Source: Sanguibacter gelidistatuariae
GTDB lineage: Bacteria > Actinomycetota > Actinomycetes > Actinomycetales > Cellulomonadaceae
Direction of reading: 5' to 3'
Assembly: GCF_900096585.1 (NCBI RefSeq)
Contig: NZ_FMYH01000002.1
Span: forward strand, 154,081 to 218,080
DNA: 64,000 nucleotides
In this document: positions 1 through 8,378 of the stretch, in pieces
How positions within the stretch are numbered: the first letter of the stretch is position 1
How the letters are laid out: every line of letters begins with the position of its first letter
Position numbers and translations under genes: made by a program
The notes under the pieces: generated by a model
Database searches by the model: none
Told to the model about the DNA's origin: nothing
What the model saw: the letters and a program-made list of their open reading frames with translations, nothing else

Positions 1-158
<158 letters not shown>

Positions 159-386
159 GACTCACCATCTCTGTCATACCTGGCCGAGTCGATGTACCAG
201 ATCGGCAGCTGCGAGCCGTCATATGCCGAGCAGCAGACCGACCGAAGCGTCGAGCCTCCCAGCCGTCAGGCTTCAGGTGCCCGCGGTTCGCGCCACCCGT
301 CACTTGACCGCCGAGCACACGGTCCCAGCACGCCAGCATGGCAGCCGGTCGCCGCAAGCACCGTGCGGGGAATGAGATCGACTGAT

Positions 387-423
387 GGCAGGGGGCCGCC
401 CATGTCCACTGGGCGACCCTGCC
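387..423 (-). terminator. Hairpin terminator after pilO
   Basis: A stem-loop with arms GGCAGGG...CGCCCA and TGGGCG...CCCTGCC, with a small bulge and a 7-nt loop, lies 12 bp past the pilO stop. It has no clear U-run, as is common in actinobacteria. It would end the long pilus transcript and separate it from the CRISPR array. Confidence 0.6.
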
Positions 424-434
424 CCAGACGAGTG

Positions 435-1136
435 TCAGCTGACCTCGGTCCCGGCGGGCTGATCCCCCGTGGCCGGGATCTCCGCGAAGGGCATCACGAA
501 CACATAGCCGCTGATGACCTGCTCGACTTCGCCCTTAACGATCGCAGGCTTGCCCCCAGACGGCTCAGCCGCATCCTGACCGGCGATGTTGACTGTCTGG
601 ACGATATAGAGCCGTGAGCTCGCCCTTTGGAGGTCGTCAAGAAAAAGCGTCGCGTTGTCGTATGTCCCGAGGACTGTGATGCTCACCGAAATTGCATAGA
701 GATTCGCGACGCCCTCGGGTTCGGTCGCGGGGTCGGAGGCTACGGGATCCGTCGCCACAACTGCATCTGGAACTGCGGCCAGCGGAAGCACCAGAGTGGC
801 AGGGTCGGCTGTCACAGATAGGATCGTGACGCCGCGAGCCGCCGCGAGTTCACCGACGAAACGGTTGAACGCCGTTATGCCGTCGTCCCCGGGGATCTGT
901 GTCTGAAGGGTCGCGAGCTCCGACTGGAGCTCGCCGATTCGCGAGAACTCGTCAGCGAGCTTCGCGGTCTCAACGCGCAGCTGGGCGTTGCGCTCGCTCG
1001 CGACCTTCGTGTCGGCCTCGGCCTGGGACGCCTCAGAGAGAGAGGTCGAGGCACCGAGGAACCAAACGATTGCAAGGATTGCGACCGACAGGAGTGCCGT
1101 GCCAAGGATAAACGTCGAGGACTTGACCTGACTCAT
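435..1136 (-). CDS. pilO: Type IV pilus inner-membrane protein PilO
   Basis: A 233-residue bitopic membrane protein: a short cytoplasmic head, one TM segment at about residues 8-28, a coiled coil with Glu/Ala/Leu-rich heptads at about 35-85, then a ferredoxin-like extracytoplasmic domain. This is the PilO layout, and PilO pairs with PilN to form the alignment complex that couples cytoplasmic PilM to the pilus machine. Its ATG overlaps the pilN stop as TGATG, so translation is probably coupled. It is the last gene of the pilus run and is followed by a hairpin. No PilP or secretin PilQ follows, as expected in a cell without an outer membrane. Identity rests on topology and position more than on sequence motifs. 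Confidence 0.8.
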   Translation of the reverse strand: MSQVKSSTFILGTALLSVAILAIVWFLGASTSLSEASQAEADTKVASERNAQLRVETAKLADEFSRIGELQSELATLQTQIPGDDGITAFNRFVGELAAARGVTILSVTADPATLVLPLAAVPDAVVATDPVASDPATEPEGVANLYAISVSITVLGTYDNATLFLDDLQRASSRLYIVQTVNIAGQDAAEPSGGKPAIVKGEVEQVISGYVFVMPFAEIPATGDQPAGTEVS

Positions 1137-1846
1137 CAGCCGGTACCTTCTTCACTGAAACGGTTGGCGAAGACGGACGTGTCGACCTGGACCATCGCCT
1201 GGACCTCGTAGATCGGTTCGAGGTCGTCGTTCTCACCGAGCGTCGCGGTGCTGAACGTCGCCTCCATGAATCCCGGAATCTCATCGAGCACGTCAAGCCA
1301 CGCGGACGTGTCGAGGACGGTCGGCGACTCGACGGCGACCGTGACGGTCGCAACGCCCTGGTCGGTGATGGGGTCAGGGGCGGCCGGCGCTCCTGCGAGC
1401 GGGGTCGTCGTCGCGATGTCGATCACTCCGACCACAACCCCCTCGGGCAGGCCGACCATGATCTGGTCGGTCAAGGACTTCCAGAAGATGTCGTGACCAG
1501 TCACGAAGGTCCGTGCCAAGAGCGCGTCCCCGATCTGACCCTTGATTGCAGGAACGGCCGCATACTTGGCCTGCTCCCTGAGCAGCTTGCTGGTCTGCAT
1601 CTGCTCGTTCTCGAGTTCAGTCTGGGCATTGATGGCAATGTTGGCAGTGGTGAACCAGATGGCCACTCCGAGCACCATGACAGCGCCGAGCACGAAGAGG
1701 AGCCGCACCTTGAGCCGTTGCAGCTGCCTCCGGGCTCGGATCGATGGCGGGAGCAGATTGACCTGCGGGAGCCGGGAGGCGCCTGCGATGACCGGCGTGT
1801 AGCCCCCCACTCCGGCCCGGTTCTGGGAGAGTTTCGTCGTGCTCAT
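1136..1846 (-). CDS. pilN: Type IV pilus assembly protein PilN
   Basis: A 236-residue protein with a short cytoplasmic tail holding the motif LPQVNLLPPSIRARR at about residues 25-40. This is the conserved PilN segment that docks in the groove of PilM. One TM helix (about 48-68), a coiled coil and a ferredoxin-like extracytoplasmic domain follow. The chosen ATG at 1846 overlaps the pilM stop as ATGA; a longer reading would run into pilM and lacks support. With PilM and PilO it forms the inner-membrane platform that links the motor ATPases to the growing pilus. Confidence 0.88.
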   Translation of the reverse strand: MSTTKLSQNRAGVGGYTPVIAGASRLPQVNLLPPSIRARRQLQRLKVRLLFVLGAVMVLGVAIWFTTANIAINAQTELENEQMQTSKLLREQAKYAAVPAIKGQIGDALLARTFVTGHDIFWKSLTDQIMVGLPEGVVVGVIDIATTTPLAGAPAAPDPITDQGVATVTVAVESPTVLDTSAWLDVLDEIPGFMEATFSTATLGENDDLEPIYEVQAMVQVDTSVFANRFSEEGTG

Positions 1847-2907
1847 GCTGCCGCTCCCATCGCGAGGCCTGCCGACAGGCTGATGGTCTGCTGCCACGAC
1901 TCGTCACTCTGGCTGGCGATCGCGTGCCCCAGCCTCAGGCCGGACATCGGCGCAGCGAGGGAGACGCTCACGCGTGCAGCCGTCGACAGATACTGACCAA
2001 GCCCGGGCAGGCTTGCGCCCCCACCTGTGAGGAGGACCATCTCGATCGCCCCGCCGGAGTTGTTCATGGAATAGAACGACAGGGTATTGCGCACGGCCTC
2101 GACAAGCACGTGCCCAACCTCCGCGATCGCGGACGCTGCCTCCTGGTAAGCCGGCGGGACGGTCTTCCCGATCCCGACCTGACGCTTGAGCTGCTCGGCA
2201 TCAGACAACGAAAGATTCATCGAGCGCGCAATGGCCTCCGTCATGTCTGCGCCACCGGTCGGCAGGGTTCGCACGAACCGCGGGGCACCGCGGTCGATGA
2301 CAACGACGTCGGTGATCCGTGCGCCGAGGTCCACGACTGCGATGGTGCGTTCAGCCCACTGACCGCGCGAGAGCGCCCGGGTCAGTGCGAACGCATTCAC
2401 GTCGACCATGACTGGGCGCAGACCGGCAGCCTCGACCGCAGCAGTGTTCGCCTGGACCGTGTCCTTGGTCGCGGCGACGAGAAGGCCTCCGACGAGGGAG
2501 CCGTGCTGTCCGTCGTAGATCCCCGTGGGCAAGTAGTCCAAGACGGCGTCTTCGACGGCGACTGGCAGGAGGTCTTGCACTTGATACGGGAGAGACGCGC
2601 GGATCTGGTCGAGCGGCATAGCGGGCAGGTCGAGATCACGGATGAGCACGCGCTGGTTCCCGACGCCGATGGCGACGTCCTTGGTGCTGAACTTCTGCTC
2701 GCGCCAGAGCTGCTTGAGCGCTGTGGCGACCACGTTGGGCTCGGCGACCTCACCGTCGCGCAGGGCGCCTTCCGGTAGCGCTACCTGACCGAATCGCACA
2801 AGCTCCGGAACGCTCTGTGAGTCCAGGCCTTTGGGGTCGAACTTGAGTTCGGCAGCACGCACGTGCGTGCTACCGATATCCAGTCCGATAATTCGTGACT
2901 TCGTCAC
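1843..2907 (-). CDS. pilM: Type IV pilus actin-like protein PilM
   Basis: A 354-residue actin/FtsA-fold ATP-binding protein. The phosphate-1 motif IIGLDIGSTHVRAAEL is at the N-terminus, VVDLGARITDVVVIDRG near 195-210 is the phosphate-2 loop, and LLTGGGASLPGLGQYL near 300 is the adenosine motif. I prefer the GTG at 2907, preceded by GGAGAGACCT, over the ATG at 2919 because that ATG lies inside the Shine-Dalgarno sequence. PilM is cytoplasmic and binds the tail of PilN, whose gene overlaps it. About 100 bp separate it from pilD upstream, so pilMNO may also have its own promoter. Confidence 0.92.
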   Translation of the reverse strand: MTKSRIIGLDIGSTHVRAAELKFDPKGLDSQSVPELVRFGQVALPEGALRDGEVAEPNVVATALKQLWREQKFSTKDVAIGVGNQRVLIRDLDLPAMPLDQIRASLPYQVQDLLPVAVEDAVLDYLPTGIYDGQHGSLVGGLLVAATKDTVQANTAAVEAAGLRPVMVDVNAFALTRALSRGQWAERTIAVVDLGARITDVVVIDRGAPRFVRTLPTGGADMTEAIARSMNLSLSDAEQLKRQVGIGKTVPPAYQEAASAIAEVGHVLVEAVRNTLSFYSMNNSGGAIEMVLLTGGGASLPGLGQYLSTAARVSVSLAAPMSGLRLGHAIASQSDESWQQTISLSAGLAMGAAA

Positions 2908-3006
2908 AGGTCTCTCCATCCTGGGGCCGTCGCATGGCCCACCGGAGTCATCGTCCTCAGCCGGGCGACTCTTGAGGATTCGGCGCGACGAGAATCTCGG
3001 CGGCTG

Positions 3007-3786
3007 TCACATGACTGCCGAGAGGTAGGACGACCAGATCTGCTCCCCGAATGCGATGCCACAGGCGGCACCGAGGATCATCCACGGGCCAAACGGGATT
3101 CCAGACTTCCGGCCCGCACGGCGAAGAACGATCAGAACCAGGGAGAATGCTCCACCAAGCAGGAAGGCGCCGAAAGCGCCGATGGCCAGTGCTCCCCATC
3201 CGATCCATCCGAGGTAGGCGCCGATGAGGGCGGCGAGCTTCACGTCACCGAATCCCATGCCCGCGGGATAGGCGAGGCACATGAGGAAGTACGCCGCATA
3301 GAGAACCACTCCACCGATCCCGGCGCGCAAGAGCGCGGACCAGTCTCCGGTGCCGATGGCTGCAACCAGGAGCAGGGCGCTCACGACGATGTATGACGGG
3401 AGGACGATCGCATTGGGGAGCCGGTGCACCTTGAGGTCGATGACCGTGAGTGCGACGCCGATCGCGGCGCCGTAGAGGTACCCGGGTAGCTCCCAAGTGA
3501 GCCCGAAGCGCACGAGAACCAGCACGAACAGCACTCCGGTCAGGAGCTCGACGACCGGGTACTGCGCGGAGATGGGCGCACGGCAGTCGCGGCACCGTGC
3601 TCGCAGGAGCAGCCACGAGAGCACCGGAACGTTGTCACGTGCGCGGATCTTACGGCCACAACCGGGACAGGCGCTCGGCGGGCGGACGACGGACTCCCCG
3701 CGAGGGACGCGCCAGATGACGACGTTGAGAAACGATCCGATGGCGAGTCCAAGTGCGGCGAAGAGCGCGACGATCACTGCTGTCAT
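3007..3786 (-). CDS. pilD: Prepilin peptidase / N-methyltransferase PilD
   Basis: A 259-residue polytopic membrane aspartyl protease. Residues about 35-75 carry the two CxxC pairs of the zinc-binding cytoplasmic loop (CPGCGRK and CRDCRAP), the usual sign of a bifunctional peptidase and N-methyltransferase. The two catalytic aspartates lie in VIDLKVHRLPN and GFGDVKLAAL. It should cut the leader after the Gly of the five prepilins encoded next to it and methylate the new N-terminus. It starts 15 bp after the pilX-like stop and is probably co-transcribed with it. Confidence 0.95.
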   Translation of the reverse strand: MTAVIVALFAALGLAIGSFLNVVIWRVPRGESVVRPPSACPGCGRKIRARDNVPVLSWLLLRARCRDCRAPISAQYPVVELLTGVLFVLVLVRFGLTWELPGYLYGAAIGVALTVIDLKVHRLPNAIVLPSYIVVSALLLVAAIGTGDWSALLRAGIGGVVLYAAYFLMCLAYPAGMGFGDVKLAALIGAYLGWIGWGALAIGAFGAFLLGGAFSLVLIVLRRAGRKSGIPFGPWMILGAACGIAFGEQIWSSYLSAVM

Positions 3787-3801
3787 GGTGGGTCAGGTCG
3801 C

Positions 3802-5535
3802 CTAGCGGTAGGAGCCGTCGGGGTCGAAGGCTGTGTCGACCTCGATCCAGGTCGAGACGCCGTAGGTGGTCGTCACAGGTGAGAGGAACTTCGGGGGGGC
3901 TGTGTAGCGGAACCTGGTGTCGTACTTGTAAGCCTTCTTGTACCCGCTTGAGATGGCCGTGCCCGAGATGAGGCCGACGGTCCCACGGAACTTCTGACTG
4001 ATGGCTCCGTTGATCGTGAGAGTTCCGCGGCTGACGCCCTGGTCGTAGTTCTGCACCTGGAACGTGTGAGCGACCGACAGGATTGCGGCGTCGATCCGGC
4101 GGCCGGAGTCGCTGAGAAGGTTGCTCTTGTCGCTCTTGACGGGGTTCCAGACCCAGACGACGTTGTTCGCCACGAGCCCGAGCATGTCGTCGGCGGCGCT
4201 CTTGTACTTGATGTCACCAGTGATGTAGATGTGGTTCTCGGTGGCGATCGTGAGCTGTCCGTCCAGTGTGCCCTCGACAAAGGCATCACCAACATTGCAC
4301 CCGTATGCCGACGCCGTCGGGACTACCTCATTGGCCACGGGATAGCCAATTCCGTTACCGGCGGCGCCGCTGGCGCCCTTGCAGGTTGTCGCAGCGGTCG
4401 TTGCGAAGTTGGGGTCGCTGGACAGGCTAGGGACGTTCTGGATGTAGACCACGTTGTGATCGGGAACGGTGATCTTCGCACCAGTGGCACTTCCGAGCTG
4501 GTTGCTGCCGGTGCCCGGAGTTCCGCACTGGCTCGAGATCGCGCCGGCAGTAGCGGGAGACCCTGAGACCACCGTCTTCTTGGTCCACGGTGACCGAACA
4601 GTCATCGTTCCGTCGCTGTTCAGCTTGATGGAGGTGGGCCCGGTGTAGAGGCACCCTGGGCGAGGGACCTCTGCCGCCAGGTCGTTGCGGACCTCCCGGC
4701 GGAGCTCGGAGTTGGTGGGGGGCATCGGGATGCTGGGGCTGTAGACCGGCTTCCCATTCTCGAAGACCGCGCCGGTGCAACTCGTACCGGTCGATCCCTG
4801 CGCGAGGTACTTGAGGCCGGTGGTCGGGTTGTACGCGGTCGAGACTATTCCCTTGAACGTCGCGTCGCAGATCCTCAGGGTGTCGTTCGAGTGCACCGGA
4901 CCGTCGACGACGTCGCTTCCGCCGAACTGGATCTCGCCGCAGCTTGTCCCCGTCCGGCCCTCCCAGTAGTGCTTGACGCACGAGGTGGCCTTGCCGGAGA
5001 TGCTCGGGTCTTGGATCTCGTAGTCGGTGAAGTACAGGAAGTCGATGAAGCCTTGTTGCTTGAGGTCCGCCACGATCGTCCGGGTCTCCCCGCCTGCTCG
5101 CCCTGTTGCGCGGAGCCGGAGCTGCCCTGCCGTGGAGTAGGTGGAGCTGTCGACCTCATAGCGGAAATGTGCGCTGCCCCCGCTGCCGGCAACCTCGGCC
5201 CACGTCCCGGTTTTCCCGATCCCAAAGGCTGGGTTGCTCGCGAGCCCTGTCGGCAGCGTCAGGTTCGTCGACGCTGAGGAGAACTGGGCGGCAGGATTAC
5301 CGAAGCGGACGTACGCGGTGTCGTTCGCCAGGCGACTCTGGTACTCCTCAACTCCCGCGTAGGCAGCCGCCATGGCCGAGCTCCAGTCCTGGTCTGTACG
5401 CGCCTTGCGCTGAGACCCGAGGGCGAGCGCCACACCGGCGACGAGCAGAATGGTCAGGGCCGATGAGACACCGATGACGAGGACGAGCGCGAAGCCCGAC
5501 TCGTCGCCCCGGCGGACAGCAAGCTTGCGAAGCAT
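3802..5535 (-). CDS. Large minor pilin, PilX-like
   Basis: A 577-residue protein with a prepilin-type head: MLRKLAVRRGDESG then FALVLVIGVSSALTILL, with cleavage expected after Gly14. Position +5 is not Glu, as in PilX-type minor pilins. The long C-terminal part is rich in Ser, Thr and Gly, has several Cys (for example SCVKHYWEGRTGTSCG), and contains a stretch around VVDGPVHSNDTLRI typical of surface domains found on actinobacterial and clostridial PilX-like proteins. A role in pilus initiation or as a tip adhesin is inferred. The ATG at 5535 follows the pilW-like stop by 2 bp; a TTG at 5541 is possible but less likely. Confidence 0.75.
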   Translation of the reverse strand: MLRKLAVRRGDESGFALVLVIGVSSALTILLVAGVALALGSQRKARTDQDWSSAMAAAYAGVEEYQSRLANDTAYVRFGNPAAQFSSASTNLTLPTGLASNPAFGIGKTGTWAEVAGSGGSAHFRYEVDSSTYSTAGQLRLRATGRAGGETRTIVADLKQQGFIDFLYFTDYEIQDPSISGKATSCVKHYWEGRTGTSCGEIQFGGSDVVDGPVHSNDTLRICDATFKGIVSTAYNPTTGLKYLAQGSTGTSCTGAVFENGKPVYSPSIPMPPTNSELRREVRNDLAAEVPRPGCLYTGPTSIKLNSDGTMTVRSPWTKKTVVSGSPATAGAISSQCGTPGTGSNQLGSATGAKITVPDHNVVYIQNVPSLSSDPNFATTAATTCKGASGAAGNGIGYPVANEVVPTASAYGCNVGDAFVEGTLDGQLTIATENHIYITGDIKYKSAADDMLGLVANNVVWVWNPVKSDKSNLLSDSGRRIDAAILSVAHTFQVQNYDQGVSRGTLTINGAISQKFRGTVGLISGTAISSGYKKAYKYDTRFRYTAPPKFLSPVTTTYGVSTWIEVDTAFDPDGSYR

Positions 5536-5537
5536 GG

Positions 5538-6242
5538 TCAAAGCCCCAATCGGCTGACGGAAAGGTTCGGGATACCGATGGTGTTCTCAATCCGGACAGG
5601 TGCCGTCTTACCGGCAGGTCCGGTCTGGGTCTCGATGCTGACGGTCACCGCGACAACTCCTCGTCGCGCATCAAGCGTGAGCTCGCCGCTCGTGAAGGGC
5701 CAGGGTGAAGCATCTTCCTTGAGGTACGCGAACAGTGGCGTTGATGCGGTCGGTGCCGTCACGTTCCGCGCGATCACCCGAGTGCTCGTGGGAGTCGCGA
5801 CGAATGTCCAGTTGGGCTTGCTCGATGCGATAGCGGCCCATCGGGTCTCTGAGAGTTCTCCGGTAGCCACGTTGAGCTCGAACCGCACCTGCACGGGTTG
5901 TGACGCAGCCGCCGAAGTGTCGAGGAAGGCGGAGAGCGTCACCGAAGTCGCGGAAGCTTTCAGGAACACCGGTGTCCCCGTCGTCTGACCCGCGACGGAG
6001 ATCGTGGTTCCTGCCCGAAGAACTCGGTTCATCTCGTTCATCGCGATCGCGGCGGTGGTCGTGTTGTCGTTCGCGATGCGATCGGAGGTGAAGGCGCGCG
6101 ACACCGACGTGACCAACGTGCCTACCAAGATTGCGATAAGAGACATGAGCATCATCGTGACAAGAAGCTCCGCCAGGCTCATACCGGAGTCCCGACCTTC
6201 TCTCTCCGCACGTGCCCAGCGGCTCCCCTGCCAGGCCATCAC
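5538..6242 (-). CDS. Minor pilin, PilW-like
   Basis: A 234-residue class III prepilin. The leader ends RDSG and mature MSLAELLVTMMLMSLIAILV follows, with Glu at +5 and one N-terminal helix that serves as membrane anchor and filament-packing spine. The rest is a small globular domain rich in Thr, Val and Ala. It starts with GTGATG at the end of the pilV-like gene (overlap of 4 or 1 nt depending on the start), so the minor-pilin genes are translationally coupled. By position and size it corresponds to PilW/PilJ, part of the complex that primes pilus assembly; the exact equivalence is inferred. Confidence 0.78.
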   Translation of the reverse strand: MMAWQGSRWARAEREGRDSGMSLAELLVTMMLMSLIAILVGTLVTSVSRAFTSDRIANDNTTTAAIAMNEMNRVLRAGTTISVAGQTTGTPVFLKASATSVTLSAFLDTSAAASQPVQVRFELNVATGELSETRWAAIASSKPNWTFVATPTSTRVIARNVTAPTASTPLFAYLKEDASPWPFTSGELTLDARRGVVAVTVSIETQTGPAGKTAPVRIENTIGIPNLSVSRLGL

Positions 6243-7615
6243 GGGACAACCTCAACTCGCGGGTCGAAGGTCACAGAGTTGCCCGTGACGGTGCCGCCGT
6301 TGAGCGGCACGAGTGCAGCCCCGGGGACGGGGACAGTCGCGCCGGTAGCGCTGGACCCACGAAAGACGTTCCACGAGCCGTAGGGGAGCGCGATGGTTGC
6401 GTTGTTCCCTATGTTGTCGAAGGCGTACGTCATCTTCTGCGCGCAGCCAGGATCGTCACCGACAGCGGCCGCTGAAACGGCCTTGACGAACCCTCCACCG
6501 CTGCCACCGACGGTCACCACTCCCATCGCCACGGGGGCGTCGACGCTCTGCCCACCTGCAGCGGCCACAGCGATGGGCTGGGGACTGCTGACAGCGACTC
6601 CATTCACCGTGCCGTCCAGCCACGCTGCAGGGTCGACGGACAGGCAGCTCTGGATACCGTCTGCGGGAGCCACGTACTTCCCCGCGAGGACCGTGTATCC
6701 GGAGGAGAACGGGAAGAGCTTCGCCGACGTACCCGTCACGACGTGCGCTCCATAGGAACTGATGAACGTCGTGTCGAGGGCGGTCGGGAACTTCACGGTG
6801 ACACCTGGCGGCGGGGTGAAGTTCGCTGCGCGCTTGAGCACGAAGGTAGCAGCAGCGTCGTACTGGAACCCGACGGCCGCGGACTCACCCGCGGCGACAC
6901 CCACGATCTGGCTGCTCGTCCCCTCCTGCAGGTAGGAGACGTAGTTGGTCGCGGAAACCCCGACATTGTACGTGCCCGGGATCACCTTGAGGATGTAGGT
7001 GCATCCCTGTGCATCTGTCTTGGCCGGTGCGACGGTGAGGGGCTTCGCGCCGTTCGCCGGACTTGCCGGGGACGCAGTGACCGTCACGTTGCTGCGGCCC
7101 GTCCCGTCACCGCTGAGTACGGAGACGAGGATCGTGCCGAGGCTGGGGTCGTTGAGGTGCCCCTTGGGACTGATGACGGTGTCTGACTGCACGGCCTTTG
7201 TGGACTCCCGCATGCCATCCCATGTGACGCTGATGTTCACGCGCTTGTAGCGCAGGGTTGCACCCGCGCTGCCGGTCGAGCTCGCACCGCACTGCAGGGA
7301 CGCGCCCGGGTCAGAGACCCACTGTGTCTTGCGCGTGACGTGGAACTTGTCCTTGTTCAGCGTGACGTCCTTCGTCGCGTCAAGCACCGCGAAGAGGTCT
7401 TGTGTGTCCCGGGCGAGATCGATCTCTTGGGACGCGAGGTTGAGGGCGACCTGGCGGGCGCGGGAGTCGCGGCTCACGCTCAGGACGCTGAGCATCGTGT
7501 AGATGATGCCGGTAGAGACAAGCGCGAAGATCATCATCGCGACGAGGGCCTCGACGATCGACATCCCTGCCTCGCCCTCGGACGCGATCATGACTCGTCG
7601 ACGGATCGCCTTCAC
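6239..7615 (-). CDS. Large minor pilin, PilV-like
   Basis: A 458-residue prepilin starting at GTG 7615, with GAGGG just upstream. The leader MKAIRRRVMIASEGEAG is followed by MSIVEALVAMMIFALVSTG, with Glu at +5. About 110 residues in comes a carboxypeptidase-regulatory-like beta-sandwich (NVTVTASPASP to TYNVGVSATNY), then long Ala/Val/Gly/Thr-rich beta segments. That is much longer than classic PilV (about 170 residues) and suggests a surface-exposed, possibly adhesive tip subunit, which is an inference. The open frame runs further upstream through pilin 1, but that extension is out of frame with the pilin and has no prepilin logic. Confidence 0.78.
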   Translation of the reverse strand: MKAIRRRVMIASEGEAGMSIVEALVAMMIFALVSTGIIYTMLSVLSVSRDSRARQVALNLASQEIDLARDTQDLFAVLDATKDVTLNKDKFHVTRKTQWVSDPGASLQCGASSTGSAGATLRYKRVNISVTWDGMRESTKAVQSDTVISPKGHLNDPSLGTILVSVLSGDGTGRSNVTVTASPASPANGAKPLTVAPAKTDAQGCTYILKVIPGTYNVGVSATNYVSYLQEGTSSQIVGVAAGESAAVGFQYDAAATFVLKRAANFTPPPGVTVKFPTALDTTFISSYGAHVVTGTSAKLFPFSSGYTVLAGKYVAPADGIQSCLSVDPAAWLDGTVNGVAVSSPQPIAVAAAGGQSVDAPVAMGVVTVGGSGGGFVKAVSAAAVGDDPGCAQKMTYAFDNIGNNATIALPYGSWNVFRGSSATGATVPVPGAALVPLNGGTVTGNSVTFDPRVEVVP

Positions 7616-7701
7616 TGTCCCTCTTTCGCGTACGTGGTGCGGAGTCCGACCTGTGGCCGGAAGTGGCTGGCGGGAACCCACAGGACCTTGTTTGATACAG
7701 C

Positions 7702-7735
7702 CGTGTGGGGCGCCGCCTGCGCGACGCCCCACACG
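7702..7735 (-). terminator. Hairpin after the distal major pilin gene
   Basis: A perfect 11-bp stem (CGTGTGGGGCG / CGCCCCACACG) with a 12-nt loop lies 20 bp past the pilin 1 stop and 87 bp before the pilV-like start. It has no U-run. It is well placed to lower read-through into the minor-pilin genes so that pilins are made in excess, or to stabilise the pilin mRNA 3' end. Confidence 0.55.
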
Positions 7736-7755
7736 TAGACCCAAGTATCTGGGAA

Positions 7756-8157
7756 TTACGGAGTCTTCGTGATGACTCCGGTTGCGCTGCTGTACGTCCA
7801 GACCGCCGTGCCGAGGTTCGCGTGCTTTCCGGTCAGCGTGTAGGTCGTGGTAGGCCCTGTGCCGACCGCCACGGTTACGTCCGCCGTCGCGTTGTAGCCG
7901 TTCGCCTTCAGCTCTGCGTCGGTCAACTTTTCGAACGTACCGTTGTGTTCGGTTGCGAAGGACTCGGCCGCGATCGACGCGTTCTTGAGGTCGGAGGTCA
8001 CCGCGGAGGCCCAGGCCTTCTCGCGCTGCTTGAGGAAGGCCGGGATGGCGATCGCGGCGAGGATGCCGATGATGATGATGACCACGAGCAGCTCGACGAG
8101 GGTGAAGCCCTTGTCGCGGTCCTTGTCGTTCATTGCCTTGTTGATGCGAATGAGCAC
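7756..8157 (-). CDS. Major type IV pilin, copy 1
   Basis: A 133-residue type IVa prepilin. The leader MLIRINKAMNDKDRDKG (17 residues) ends at the PilD site, and mature FTLVELLVVIIIIGILAAIA has Glu at +5. The start is GTG 8157 with AGGAG 6 nt upstream; an internal ATG eight codons on has a weaker site. The first 69 residues are identical to copy 2 and only the C-terminal head differs (ends TYSSATGVITKTP). There are no Cys pairs, so the C-terminal loop is not disulfide-bonded. It forms the pilus shaft with or instead of copy 2. It is followed by a hairpin. Confidence 0.93.
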   Translation of the reverse strand: MLIRINKAMNDKDRDKGFTLVELLVVIIIIGILAAIAIPAFLKQREKAWASAVTSDLKNASIAAESFATEHNGTFEKLTDAELKANGYNATADVTVAVGTGPTTTYTLTGKHANLGTAVWTYSSATGVITKTP

Positions 8158-8257
8158 GGAAGGCTCCTGTTCTAGGTGTCGAGATGAAAGGGAAGCACCG
8201 GTGCCGCACGTTCTGCGGCCTACATCATCTATCGGTCGCCGTCGGGCGGGACTTGAG
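8158..8257 (-). repeat. Duplicated pilin leader/upstream block, copy A
   Basis: The 100 nt upstream of pilin copy 1 match 8784-8883 upstream of copy 2 without gaps, with 7 mismatches by my count. The block includes the AGGAG ribosome site and a conserved stretch CTAGAACAGGAG. It presumably carries the 5' UTR and perhaps the promoter of each pilin gene. Confidence 0.85.
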
Positions 8258-8258
8258 G

Positions 8259-8373
8259 ACGATGTCGAGCGCCTGGAGGATTGGTACTCTTGCGTACGGC
8301 ATCACGCCGAGGTTGCGCGCGAACCGGCCGACGGCGACCTTGCGGAGGAGCCCTCCGAATACGGGATCTTGTG
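8259..8373 (-). pseudogene. Internal fragment of pilC between the two pilin genes
   Basis: Read on the minus strand, this 115-bp stretch encodes PVFGGLLRKVAVGRFARNLG...VPILQALDIV, which aligns with intact pilC (about 9257-9372) in the same reading frame, 28 of 36 residues identical by my count. The flanks do not match pilC: one side joins the copy-2 pilin stop, the other the pilin leader. It has no start or function of its own and is best read as the remnant of a duplication of a pilC–leader–pilin unit followed by deletion. Confidence 0.88.
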
Positions 8374-8378
8374 CTGGA

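Noticed and set aside
7616-8209. Extension of the pilV-like frame through pilin copy 1
   Set aside because: It is out of frame with the pilin, shows Arg/His-rich noise and would have no prepilin leader; GTG 7615 has a ribosome site.
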